This document shows, one piece after another, positions 46,214 to 54,676 of a stretch of DNA of 61,449 bases. The stretch spans positions 1 through 61,449 of the forward strand of contig JADHNJ010000011.1 in NCBI GenBank assembly GCA_016779565.1. The letters run 5' to 3'. The notes below the pieces were generated by a model. That model searched no databases and was not told the origin of the DNA. It worked only from the letters and a program-made list of their open reading frames with translations. A program made the position numbers and the translations under genes. Position 1 is the stretch's first letter. Each line of letters opens with the position of its first letter. The stretch is from Pseudomonadales bacterium. GTDB taxonomy: Bacteria > Pseudomonadota > Gammaproteobacteria > Pseudomonadales > Azotimanducaceae.

Positions 46214-47770
46214 ATGGCAACAACTATCGTCAAAACAGCTGTTGGTGAGTTTGAAGGTTACTTTTCAGATCAAACCAAGAGCATAGGCATTTTTAAGGGT
46301 ATTCCCTACGCCGAGCCACCCGAAGGTGAACGTCGATTTAGGCCGCCGGTACCGAAAGCGCCTTTGAAAGCACGGTACCTTGCCCAGCAACCAGGATCCC
46401 CATGTTGGCAACCTCAAGGTAAAAACGCCTTTGTTTGGTCTTTAGGGGATTTTCCGCGAAGCGAAGACTGTTTGTATCTCAATATCTGGACGCCGGGCGT
46501 CTCTGAAGCTGCATGGTCCGATTTACCGGTCATGGTTTGGTTTCATGGCGGTAGTCATACTCAAAGTTGGGCACACCACCCGCTGTTTGATGGCGAAAAA
46601 TTTGCTCGTCAAGGTATTGTGGTTGTGACTGTGAATTATCGTTTGGGCCCATGGGGTTTTCTCGCCCTGCCTATGTTATCTGCGGAATCTCCGCATCAGG
46701 CTTCGGGTAATTATGGGTTACTCGATAAAATTTTAGCGCTGCATTGGGTGCAGCAACACATCATGGCGTTCGGCGGTGACCCAAATCGGGTAACGGTGTT
46801 TGGTCAATCCGCTGGTGCCCAAAGCATTTGTGCTCTGATGGCATCGCCACTTGCCGAAGGCCTATTTCATCAAGCGATCGGTCAGTCGGCGAGTTGTTTG
46901 CAAGGGTTTGAACAAGATCCAAACGGCTATGAAACCGGGGCTCGCTTATTGGCAGAAATTGGTGGACCCAAGTCCGTCGAGGCATTGCGCGAAGTGCCCA
47001 ACTCGGTGCTACTGTCGGCAGTAGAAAAAAGCGGTTGGGCAGCGCGCAGCCGCATCACGATCGATGGTTGGGTGCTTCCTGAGCCGCCCTTGGCTCGATT
47101 TCAATCGGGATTAGCAATCAGTGTGCCTTTGCTTGTGGGTTCTCTGGCGAACGAAGGATTGCATTTAATACCCCTTAGGGATGATACCGATGAAAAGACC
47201 TTCAACGACTTTCTTGCTCATAATTTTAAATCTCAACCCGACGTCGCTGCGAACATAAAGGCGGCCTATCAGGAAGAAATCAAGCAAGGCTATCCAGTGG
47301 CGCGACATGCCATCGAAACCGATCGCTTCATGGCCTTTGGCATGCGTCACTGGGCTGCTCTAAATGCAAGGAGCGGCGCGAAGAGCTTTGTTTACTTTAT
47401 GCAGCATGTCCCGCCCGCTTGTCGGATTTACCAACCAGACTCGCCTCAGCTATCTCTACCGGAAGGCCCGCGGAGCGCGGGTGCGTATCACTCTGGCGAA
47501 CTTGCGTACGTCTTCGATAATCAGGATCTAACGGGCTGCGGGTGGGAGCCAGATGATCGAGCGCTGGCTAGGGAAGTCAACGCGCTATGGGCCGGGTTCG
47601 TAAAATATGGTCAACCTGGGAGTGACGATACCCTGCTTTGGCCCCCATGGTCAGAAGCAGGCGAGGTCATGGTGTTGGACTGCCCGCTAACATTGTCCGT
47701 GGATGTCAAAGGTCGTAAGCTCGCCGCACTAGCGGTAGGTCTTGGCGTATCGCTCGACCCCAGCCCTTAA
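46214..47770 (+). CDS. Carboxylesterase type B family protein
   Basis: Alpha/beta-hydrolase of the cholinesterase/type B group (518 aa), no clear signal peptide. KGIPYAEPPEGERRFRPP is the N-terminal hallmark, SEDCLYLNIWTPG follows, and the nucleophile elbow is FGQSAGAQSI (about residue 199). An oxyanion hole motif is WFHGGSH. The acid and base residues lie in the C-terminal half (His in AYHSGELAYVF). It hydrolyses carboxylic esters; substrate not predictable. It follows the beta-lactamase-fold gene by 152 bases and overlaps the aminotransferase gene convergently by 4 bases. Confidence 0.9.
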   Translation: MATTIVKTAVGEFEGYFSDQTKSIGIFKGIPYAEPPEGERRFRPPVPKAPLKARYLAQQPGSPCWQPQGKNAFVWSLGDFPRSEDCLYLNIWTPGVSEAAWSDLPVMVWFHGGSHTQSWAHHPLFDGEKFARQGIVVVTVNYRLGPWGFLALPMLSAESPHQASGNYGLLDKILALHWVQQHIMAFGGDPNRVTVFGQSAGAQSICALMASPLAEGLFHQAIGQSASCLQGFEQDPNGYETGARLLAEIGGPKSVEALREVPNSVLLSAVEKSGWAARSRITIDGWVLPEPPLARFQSGLAISVPLLVGSLANEGLHLIPLRDDTDEKTFNDFLAHNFKSQPDVAANIKAAYQEEIKQGYPVARHAIETDRFMAFGMRHWAALNARSGAKSFVYFMQHVPPACRIYQPDSPQLSLPEGPRSAGAYHSGELAYVFDNQDLTGCGWEPDDRALAREVNALWAGFVKYGQPGSDDTLLWPPWSEAGEVMVLDCPLTLSVDVKGRKLAALAVGLGVSLDPSP

Positions 47771-49137
47771 GCGCCCAGCTTAAACGCTGAGGCGGTTGCA
47801 TCGAGGGCTTGCCAAAGGCCTTTGATTAATTGATCGATCTCTGAGGGTTGAATAATTAAAGGCGGTGAAAGGATGATGCTGTCACCCACTTGTCTCACCA
47901 TGAAACCATGGCCTATGGCAAAATTTCGACAATACACGGCTGCTGCTGCATCCGGGGCGATGCGTTCGTTAGTGCCCTGGCTCCTTACCAATTCGAGGGC
48001 ACCCAGCATACCTTGGGATCTGACTTCGCCAATGATCGGATGGGCCGAGAGCTTTTGCAGCGCTTCTGCCCAGTAGGGCGCGATATGATCGTATACCTCG
48101 TCGAGTAGATTCGAGGATTGATAAATCTCGAGCGTTGCAAGTCCTGCCGCACAAGCGACAGGATGCCCTGAATAGGTAAAACCATGGGCAAATTCTCCGC
48201 CCCCGGCCGTCAACACGTCGGCAATCTTATTGCTGACCGCAGCGCCGCCCAGCGGTTGATAGCCGTTAGTAACCGCTTTTGCAAAAGTTATGAGGTCAGG
48301 CTCAAAACCAAAGGTCTGACAACCCCACCATTGTCCAGTTCGGCCAAAACCGCAGATGACTTCATCGCTGATGATCAAAACGTTTCTTGATCGGCAAATG
48401 TCTGCAATCAATGGCCAGTAATTCGCCGGTGGGATAATGACGCCGCCAGCACCTTGGATTGGTTCAGCGATAAATGCAGCCACCTGATCGGCGCCAAGGG
48501 CATCGATCTTGTCTGCCAGTGATTGGGCCGCCATTTGGCCCACTTGCTCTGGTGTGTGCGCGTTAAGTTGCGCAAAGGTATAAGGTTGGTCGACATGATG
48601 GACGTAAGGTAGGCCTTGCATTTGCTCGTGCATGCCCTTCATACCGCCCAAGCTCGCGCCTGCAATGGTGCTGCCATGGTAACCGTTGGTACGAGCAATA
48701 ATTAATTTCTTTTCAGGCTGGTCGATAAGGTCAAAATAGCGATGTACCAATCGTATATTGGTGTCGTTGGCCTCGGAGCCGGAATTGGTAAAAAAAACGT
48801 GCTCAAAACCGTCTGGCAGGGCGCTACAAAGTTGGTCTGCGAGCCGCAGGGTAACGTCAGTCGTGCAATTGAAAAAGCTATTGTAAAACGGAAGCCGTTC
48901 TAATTGGGCGGTGATGGCGGTTTTTATGCTAGCTTGGCTATAACCCAAATTAGTGCACCATAGCCCAGACATACCATCGAGTAGGCGATTACCCTGATGA
49001 TCGATAATAAAAATACCTTCGCCTCCGACATAGGTCCGGCCACCGGTTTGTTTATATTCGGCAAAGTCAGTAAAGGGATGTAAAAAACGGCCGGATTCCA
49101 ACGTGTTTTGGGCGTTCGCAGGATGGGGGGTATTCAA
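47767..49137 (-). CDS. Class III omega-aminotransferase (putrescine/spermidine-pyruvate aminotransferase-like)
   Basis: PLP-dependent transaminase (456 aa) with a TTG start strongly supported by GAGGAG 8 bases upstream. LLDGMSGLWCTNLGYSQASI is the family N terminus. FTNSGSEANDTNIRL binds PLP phosphate, ISDEVICGFGRTG provides the Asp, and FAKAVTNGYQPLGGAAV contains the Schiff-base Lys. It resembles Pseudomonas SpuC, which transfers the amino group of putrescine to pyruvate. The nearby glutamine-synthetase-like, oxidase and agmatinase genes support polyamine use, though beta-alanine or other omega-amine substrates are possible. It is divergent to the next amidohydrolase gene. Confidence 0.9.
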   Translation of the reverse strand: MNTPHPANAQNTLESGRFLHPFTDFAEYKQTGGRTYVGGEGIFIIDHQGNRLLDGMSGLWCTNLGYSQASIKTAITAQLERLPFYNSFFNCTTDVTLRLADQLCSALPDGFEHVFFTNSGSEANDTNIRLVHRYFDLIDQPEKKLIIARTNGYHGSTIAGASLGGMKGMHEQMQGLPYVHHVDQPYTFAQLNAHTPEQVGQMAAQSLADKIDALGADQVAAFIAEPIQGAGGVIIPPANYWPLIADICRSRNVLIISDEVICGFGRTGQWWGCQTFGFEPDLITFAKAVTNGYQPLGGAAVSNKIADVLTAGGGEFAHGFTYSGHPVACAAGLATLEIYQSSNLLDEVYDHIAPYWAEALQKLSAHPIIGEVRSQGMLGALELVRSQGTNERIAPDAAAAVYCRNFAIGHGFMVRQVGDSIILSPPLIIQPSEIDQLIKGLWQALDATASAFKLGA

Positions 49138-49277
49138 GTGGCAACTCCTCTAGTAATCCGGTCCATCAGTTTATTGCAAGATCCTGGCGCTGGAACCAAA
49201 TTCGCAAGAACCCAGTCGGTAGGAGTGCCACATTAGCGCTCTCGCCGAAACCGGGTCAAGGGTCTAGTATTTTAGTC

Positions 49278-49305
49278 TTGACACAAGCATTGGCAGCGTC
49301 ATAAT
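49278..49305 (+). promoter_or_regulatory. Good sigma70-type promoter
   Basis: TTGACA at 49278-49283 is a perfect -35 box. CATAAT at 49300-49305 matches five of six -10 bases, with a 16-base spacer. It points toward the small ORF at 49328 and the lipoprotein amidohydrolase at 49414. The strongest consensus match I noticed in the window. Confidence 0.55.
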
Positions 49306-49327
49306 TTGAGGATTAAAGGACTATCTC

Positions 49328-49396
49328 ATGAAATCGTCGCGCCGAGTGTTAACTTGGCCTGAAAAAGCGTCAACATTACCAGGGGGGGAGCGCTAA
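49328..49396 (+). CDS. Possible 22-aa leader peptide ORF
   Basis: ATG at 49328 follows AAAGGA at about 8 bases and encodes MKSSRRVLTWPEKASTLPGG and two more residues before TAA. It lies between a good promoter and the amidohydrolase ATG at 49414, so it would be translated first on the mRNA. The next gene lacks a strong ribosome site of its own, which makes coupling conceivable. No family is recognised and it could be accidental. Confidence 0.3.
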   Translation: MKSSRRVLTWPEKASTLPGGER

Positions 49397-49413
49397 ACCT
49401 GCTCTAAGCTTCC

Positions 49414-51093
49414 ATGGTGCCTCAGTTCAAAAACTTCGCGTTTTGCTGTGTCTGTTTCTTGCTTGTAGGGTGTGAGCAGCCGCAGCCTGCCGATCTTATC
49501 CTCGTAAATGCCAGCATTTATACCGTTGATGATCAAAACCCGTGGGCGGAGGCTTTAGCAATTCGTGCTGGAGACATTGTTGGCGTAGGCACGAATGCCG
49601 ATGTTCTAGCCAAGTTTGAAGGCCCTCAAAGAGACTTAGACGGGAAAATGGTGCTACCCGGATTTCATGACAGTCATAGTCATCTGATCTACGGCGGCTT
49701 GCAAATGTCGCAATGTGACCTCTCAGAACTGGGTAGTCCGGCTGCGATCTTGGCGGCGATTGAGGTCTGTGATCAAAGTTTGGATCCTTCGGATTGGTTG
49801 GTCGGTGGTGGTTGGGATCTATCACTATTTGTCGACGCAAATCCCTCTAAAACCTTATTAGACCAAGTAAACCCCGATCGACGAACTTTTCTAAGAGCGG
49901 CTGACGGCCACTCGGCATGGGTGTCCTCTGCGGCGCTGCGTTATGCCGGTATAGAAAGTGAGACCCCCGATCCAGCAGATGGGATCATAGAGCGCGATTC
50001 AGGATCTCAGCCGTCAGGGGTTCTGCGAGAATCCGCGATGCTATTGGTTGAGAACGTGCTGCCCGCGATCGACGCGACAGTGCGAGAAAGCGCTGCACGA
50101 CAAGCGATTGCGCTAGCGCATCAAAATGGCATCACTTCGGTGATTGATGCTGCGGCCACGACCGCTGATGCTGAGACCTATGAGGCGCTCGCGGCAAGCG
50201 ATGTCTTGAATATGCGTGTGGTGCTGGCGATGTCTGTCATTGCCCCATTTTTTGATCCTGCACCCGTCGAAAGCATCGAACCCGAGCACCGGCAAACTCA
50301 AAAGTTAGTTAGAAGACAATCGGCGAAGATTTTTGTTGACGGCGTGCTTGAAGGCGAAACAGCAGCTCTAATTGCACCCTACTTCAGTGACAAGGGTGGC
50401 CACGGGATGTTAATAACGCCTGCCGAGGAGTTGCAATCAAAAGTCATCAGACTCGACGCCATGGGCGTCCAATTGATGTTTCATGCCATTGGTGACTTCG
50501 GCGTGCGAGTAGCGCTGGACGCCATTGAAGCTGCTCAAACGTCTAATGGAGATCAAGATCTGCGACATCATATTTCGCACCTACAACTGATTGACCCTGT
50601 GGACCGTCCACGTTTTAAGGCCCTCAATGTAGCGGCTAATGTTCAGGCGCTTTGGGCATTACCCGATAGCTATATCATGGATGTAAATCTCCCAGCAGTC
50701 GGTCCTGACCGGGTGCAAGCTATGTATCCGATCGGCTCTTTAGATGCAGTAGAGACTGCGATCGTCGGTGGCAGTGATTGGCCTGTATCGTCGATGAATC
50801 CGCTACTTGCCATCGAAACCGCGCTGACTCGGCAAGACCCAACGGGCGTGATTGCTGGAGTCCTTAATGAGCAGGAAACGGTCTCTTTGGCCACGATGAT
50901 TGCCGCTTATACGAAAAATGGCGCCCACCTAATGCATCAGGAGCAACTCACCGGACAATTGCAAGTCGGTAAACGCGCCGATCTGGTGGTGCTCTCTGAT
51001 AATTTGTTTACCCTTGCGCCACACGAAATCAGCGAGGTGTCGGTGGTAGCCACCTATTTTGAGGGCCGTCAAGTTTTCCCCTATGAATCATGA
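49414..51093 (+). CDS. YtcJ-like amidohydrolase-3 family lipoprotein
   Basis: Metal-dependent amidohydrolase (559 aa) with an N-terminal lipoprotein signal (CCVCFLLVGC, lipobox with Cys20), so exported and lipid-anchored. LPGFHDSHSHLIYGG holds the HxH metal ligands. LMFHAIGDFGVRVALDAIE and HHISHLQLID hold the other His ligands, and VGGSDWPVSSMNPL the catalytic Asp. YtcJ-like enzymes are widespread but mostly uncharacterised. The sequence looks complete and active. Downstream is an unknown membrane protein (27 bases) and a polyamine gene group, so it may release amines from extracellular amides (speculative). Confidence 0.87.
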   Translation: MVPQFKNFAFCCVCFLLVGCEQPQPADLILVNASIYTVDDQNPWAEALAIRAGDIVGVGTNADVLAKFEGPQRDLDGKMVLPGFHDSHSHLIYGGLQMSQCDLSELGSPAAILAAIEVCDQSLDPSDWLVGGGWDLSLFVDANPSKTLLDQVNPDRRTFLRAADGHSAWVSSAALRYAGIESETPDPADGIIERDSGSQPSGVLRESAMLLVENVLPAIDATVRESAARQAIALAHQNGITSVIDAAATTADAETYEALAASDVLNMRVVLAMSVIAPFFDPAPVESIEPEHRQTQKLVRRQSAKIFVDGVLEGETAALIAPYFSDKGGHGMLITPAEELQSKVIRLDAMGVQLMFHAIGDFGVRVALDAIEAAQTSNGDQDLRHHISHLQLIDPVDRPRFKALNVAANVQALWALPDSYIMDVNLPAVGPDRVQAMYPIGSLDAVETAIVGGSDWPVSSMNPLLAIETALTRQDPTGVIAGVLNEQETVSLATMIAAYTKNGAHLMHQEQLTGQLQVGKRADLVVLSDNLFTLAPHEISEVSVVATYFEGRQVFPYES

Positions 51094-51132
51094 CAGCAAG
51101 CAACAGATTCCAGTTACCGATTGGGAGGTTGT

Positions 51133-51984
51133 GTGTTAATCGCACTTACCCGTTGGCCGCATTGGTTTAATACTTTTAAGTTAACAGTTTATTTACTGCT
51201 CACTGCGAATATCGGATTCTTTTTTATAGAAGAGCTCGAGGGTGCGAGGGATTTGTTGCAAAGCACCTTTGATCTCGCACTCTTACTTGAACTTTTTCCA
51301 GCAACCATCGATACCGCCGCTTGGGTGTTGCTTTTGCTCATGTTTGAGCTTGAAACCTATCAGTTAGATGATGCTGCTCTGACGCCCAAGGTCGAAAAAT
51401 TGCTAATGCTGATACGGATCATCTGTGTCAGTTTTATCGTCACTGCATTCGTGGGTTATCTACTCACTTTGTTGACACTTTTCGAGGCTGAATCGATAGC
51501 GATCGGACAATTGTGCGAGATGAGTGCTTCGGGCTATTCGCAGATGGTCGACCAAGATGCATTTATGTCGTTGACGGCACAAGACTGTCAATCTCTGATG
51601 ACCAGCGCCTCTGGTCCCTTGATAGCGCATGATGAACTCCGCTGGTTTGCCCTTATGAAAGATTTTGAGGCAGTTCAATGGCTTGCTTGGGTTGATGTGG
51701 GTAATGCAGCGGTCTGGATTTTAGTGGTGGCGCTTTTAGAACTCGACTTGCAGCTCTCGGGTAGTCCTTATGACTCGGAGCAATGGCGCGCAATCTCGAG
51801 AGTGTTCAAAGTGTTAGCCTATACAGCGCTCGTCCTATTTGCAGTCTATTGGGGGTTTGCAGGATCGTTTTTAGATTTTGAAGACGCTTTTTTATGGATT
51901 GTGGCATTTGTATTTATTGAACGAAATGTAGTGATTTGGGATAAAGAACGAGAGAAGACGCAGTCTTCGGGAGTGATAGAGTGA
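51133..51984 (+). CDS. Hypothetical polytopic membrane protein coupled to glutamine synthetase-like gene
   Basis: Unrecognised membrane protein of about 283 residues. GTG at 51133 was chosen, GGGAGG lying 4-5 bases upstream; a TTG at 51121 inside that site is less likely. Around six hydrophobic segments are visible: VYLLLTANIGFFFI, AAWVLLLLMFEL, IICVSFIVTAFVGYLLTLL, AVWILVVALLEL, YTALVLFAVYWGF and AFLWIVAFVFIERN. The loop between the third and fourth is hydrophilic, about 75 residues, with two Cys (LCEMSA and DCQSLM). Its TGA overlaps the GTG of the next gene (GTGA), a strong coupling sign. It could be a transport or sensing partner for the amine pathway. Confidence 0.75.
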   Translation: MLIALTRWPHWFNTFKLTVYLLLTANIGFFFIEELEGARDLLQSTFDLALLLELFPATIDTAAWVLLLLMFELETYQLDDAALTPKVEKLLMLIRIICVSFIVTAFVGYLLTLLTLFEAESIAIGQLCEMSASGYSQMVDQDAFMSLTAQDCQSLMTSASGPLIAHDELRWFALMKDFEAVQWLAWVDVGNAAVWILVVALLELDLQLSGSPYDSEQWRAISRVFKVLAYTALVLFAVYWGFAGSFLDFEDAFLWIVAFVFIERNVVIWDKEREKTQSSGVIE

Positions 51985-53303
51985 CAATACCAAAAGGGCT
52001 AGCCGATCGCATAGACCTGTTAATTACCGACGCTAATGGCGTACCCAGAGGCAAGACGATTGATAGCGTCGCGATTCAAGCGGGGGGAAACTTACCCAGA
52101 ATGGCGGAGGCAGTGCTGTTTCAATGCATACATGGAACTTACGCTGAAGAAACCATGGATGCCTTTAATCCAAAAGATGAAGACCTGATTTTGTCTCCCG
52201 ATTGGTCTACCTATCGAAGGACGCCCTGGAAAGAGGATTCCGTGGGTCAAGTCATTTGCGAAGCCTTGGATAAAGAGGGAGAGCCGCTACCTTATGATTG
52301 CCGCAATGTACTAAAGCAAGTCCTGGCGCGTTACGAAGCGAAGGGTTTGGTGCCGATTGTAGCGCCCGAAATTGAGTTTTATTTGATGAGCGCGCCAAAG
52401 CGGGGCGATCAGGAACTCGAGCCGGGAGCTGGGTTTGATGGTCGGGATGAATTCGGCGGCGAGGCCTTTAGTTTTGACGCCCTAGACCGTTATGGTCCCT
52501 TTGTCAGCTACGTCCAGGAAATGAGTGCTGCCGCTGATTTAGCGCTTGCCGCTGTGGTGCATGAGGTCGGCGCGGGTCAAATTGAGCTGAACGTGCGACA
52601 TGGTCCCGCGTTATCGATCGCTGATCAGATGGTTTTGCTGAAACGATTGGTTAAAGGTTGTGCGCTGGAACATGGTTATCTGGCCAGTTTTATGTCCAAA
52701 CCCTCAGCAGATTTACCCGGATCAGGCTTACATTTGCACTGCAGCTTGGAGAACCAATCCGGGGAAAACCTGTTCTCGCTGGTCGACGAAAAAGCGCCGC
52801 CTGCTTTGAGACAATTTATTGCAGGCCTCCAGACCTACCTACCAGAAGTCTTTGCGCTATTGGCGCCGAATATCAACAGTTACAAGCGTTTCGCTGGCGA
52901 TCTATCGATGCCAATTAACCTTGAATGGGGTTACGACAATCGCACAACCGGATTAAGAGTCCCTTATGGACCCTCTGAGGAAGGGCGGGTTGAGACTCGA
53001 GTCATTGGTGCCGATGCCAATCCATATCTGTTGATTGCTGCCATTCTGGCGGCGGGGCTGCTTGGCATCGAGGAGGCTCTGGACCCAACTGTGGCGAGTG
53101 AGGAAGACTGTTGGGAGGTGACCACAAACTTGCCCGATAACTTAGATCACGCCTTATCAAATCTTGCTGAGAGTAAAAAAATGGCGGAGCTTTTGGGACG
53201 TGAGTTTCTCGATGTGTTTGCGTCTATTAAGCGTAGCGAACTGCAAGATTATAATGTTCGCATTTCGTCTTGGGAGGTGAGCTACCTCGGAAGCATGTTG
53301 TAG
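51981..53303 (+). CDS. Glutamine synthetase family protein, gamma-glutamylpolyamine synthetase-like
   Basis: ATP-dependent ligase of the GlnA/PuuA superfamily (440 aa), GTG start overlapping the preceding stop. The N-terminal beta-grasp part contains LLITDANGVPRGKTI. Catalytic domain motifs: VAPEIEFYLM (metal Glu), VGAGQIELNVRHG (Glu), PGSGLHLHCSLEN (the nucleotide/His region) and YKRFAGDLSMPINLEWGYDNR. ETRVIGADANPYL is the C-terminal signature. It is shorter than housekeeping GlnA and lacks the adenylylation Tyr region, as in PuuA/SpuI enzymes, which glutamylate putrescine or spermidine. The following FAD oxidase and agmatinase agree with this. Confidence 0.88.
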   Translation: MTIPKGLADRIDLLITDANGVPRGKTIDSVAIQAGGNLPRMAEAVLFQCIHGTYAEETMDAFNPKDEDLILSPDWSTYRRTPWKEDSVGQVICEALDKEGEPLPYDCRNVLKQVLARYEAKGLVPIVAPEIEFYLMSAPKRGDQELEPGAGFDGRDEFGGEAFSFDALDRYGPFVSYVQEMSAAADLALAAVVHEVGAGQIELNVRHGPALSIADQMVLLKRLVKGCALEHGYLASFMSKPSADLPGSGLHLHCSLENQSGENLFSLVDEKAPPALRQFIAGLQTYLPEVFALLAPNINSYKRFAGDLSMPINLEWGYDNRTTGLRVPYGPSEEGRVETRVIGADANPYLLIAAILAAGLLGIEEALDPTVASEEDCWEVTTNLPDNLDHALSNLAESKKMAELLGREFLDVFASIKRSELQDYNVRISSWEVSYLGSML

Positions 53304-53323
53304 ATGGCAAGGACACAGAGACC

Positions 53324-54637
53324 ATGAATCTTGAGCGTCGGGCGGGCGGCCGCCCTGATATTGGTTTCGAAGCCTCCTTGTATTTTGCTACACGTCATCA
53401 CGGTGAGCATCGCCCGACCCTAGCAGCAGATTTAGATTGCGATGTTTGCATCGTCGGCGGGGGTTATACCGGGTTATCGGCTGCTTTAACCCTGGCCGAG
53501 GCGGGTATGCGAGTGGTTCTCTTAGAGCAATATCGCGTAGGCGCTGGTGCCTCCGGTCGAAATGGTGGCGTGCTAGGGATTGGTCAGCGTCAGGATCAGG
53601 AGGCCCTTGAAGCAACGCTCGGCGACGAGTGGGCTGGCGCATTGTGGCGCATGTCTTTAGCGGCCAATGATCTTGTCAGGCGCCGAATTAAAGATTATGG
53701 CATTGAGTGTAACTTACAAGATGGCGAGCTTACGGTGGCCCATCGTGAGCGCTATCAAGCTGAACTTTGGGCCCACGCGGCGCACCTCAAATCCCATTAC
53801 GGCTATCAAGACTGCCATCCGTTAACTGCGGCAGAAGTTGCTAATGAGCTCGGCAGTGAGGCTTATTTTGGTGGGTATTTAGATACCCGTGCCGGGCATA
53901 TTCACCCTTTGAATCTCGCCGATGGCTTAGCCAAGGCAGCAATTTCTGAGGGCGCAGACATCTTTGAAATGACGTCTGTCACGGGTTTTAATACTTCTGC
54001 AAAAGACCATGTTGTCGTTGAGACGGCAACCCATACGGTGACTGCTGGGAAAGTGGTGGTTGCCTGCAACGGCTATTTAAACGGTTTACTGCCGGCTGCA
54101 GATATTTTTCAAATGCCGATTAATAATTTCATGGTGGCGACGGAACCCTTAGGTGAATCTGCAGCAAAATCTTTGATTCAACACAACTATGCGGTCGTTG
54201 ATACACGATTTGTGGTGAATTACTTTCATCTCTCCAGTGATTTTCGGATGATTTTTGGTGGCGGTGAAAATTACACGCGCTTTTTCCCAAAAGACATTCG
54301 TAAAGTCGTCAGTAATCGGTTGATCGATATTTATCCTCAGTTAAAGGGCGTCGAATTGCCCTACGCATGGGGTGGCACGCTGTCGGTCACAATGAATCGG
54401 ATGCCAAAATTTGGTCGAGTCGGCGAGAACCTATATTATGGGCAAGGGTACTCAGGCCATGGCATTGCGATGGCAAATATGGGCGGACACCTGATTGCTG
54501 AAGCCATCAAAGGCGATGCCGATGGGTTTGATTTATTGGCAAATTTAAAACACCACGCGTTTCCAGGTGGTAGATTGCTGCGGTGGCCGGGGCTCGTGGC
54601 GGGCATGCTGTTTTACGCCGCGCTTGACCGCATTTAA
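53324..54637 (+). CDS. FAD-dependent amine oxidoreductase, gamma-glutamylputrescine oxidase-like
   Basis: D-amino-acid-oxidase-fold flavoprotein (437 aa) starting 20 bases after the ligase stop. The Rossmann FAD motif is DVCIVGGGYTGLSAALTLAE (about residues 37-56), followed by LLEQYRVGAGASGRNGGVLG. The C-terminal FAD contact is YGQGYSGHGIAMANMGGHLI. It matches PuuB/PauB enzymes that oxidise gamma-glutamylputrescine to the aminoaldehyde, H2O2 and ammonia. The proposed order is ligase then oxidase, with an aldehyde dehydrogenase and amidase still needed; neither is in the window, so the pathway must be completed elsewhere. Confidence 0.9.
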   Translation: MNLERRAGGRPDIGFEASLYFATRHHGEHRPTLAADLDCDVCIVGGGYTGLSAALTLAEAGMRVVLLEQYRVGAGASGRNGGVLGIGQRQDQEALEATLGDEWAGALWRMSLAANDLVRRRIKDYGIECNLQDGELTVAHRERYQAELWAHAAHLKSHYGYQDCHPLTAAEVANELGSEAYFGGYLDTRAGHIHPLNLADGLAKAAISEGADIFEMTSVTGFNTSAKDHVVVETATHTVTAGKVVVACNGYLNGLLPAADIFQMPINNFMVATEPLGESAAKSLIQHNYAVVDTRFVVNYFHLSSDFRMIFGGGENYTRFFPKDIRKVVSNRLIDIYPQLKGVELPYAWGGTLSVTMNRMPKFGRVGENLYYGQGYSGHGIAMANMGGHLIAEAIKGDADGFDLLANLKHHAFPGGRLLRWPGLVAGMLFYAALDRI

Positions 54638-54676
54638 AACTCAGTCAGGCTGACTAAACCTCAATAGGAAAACCTT

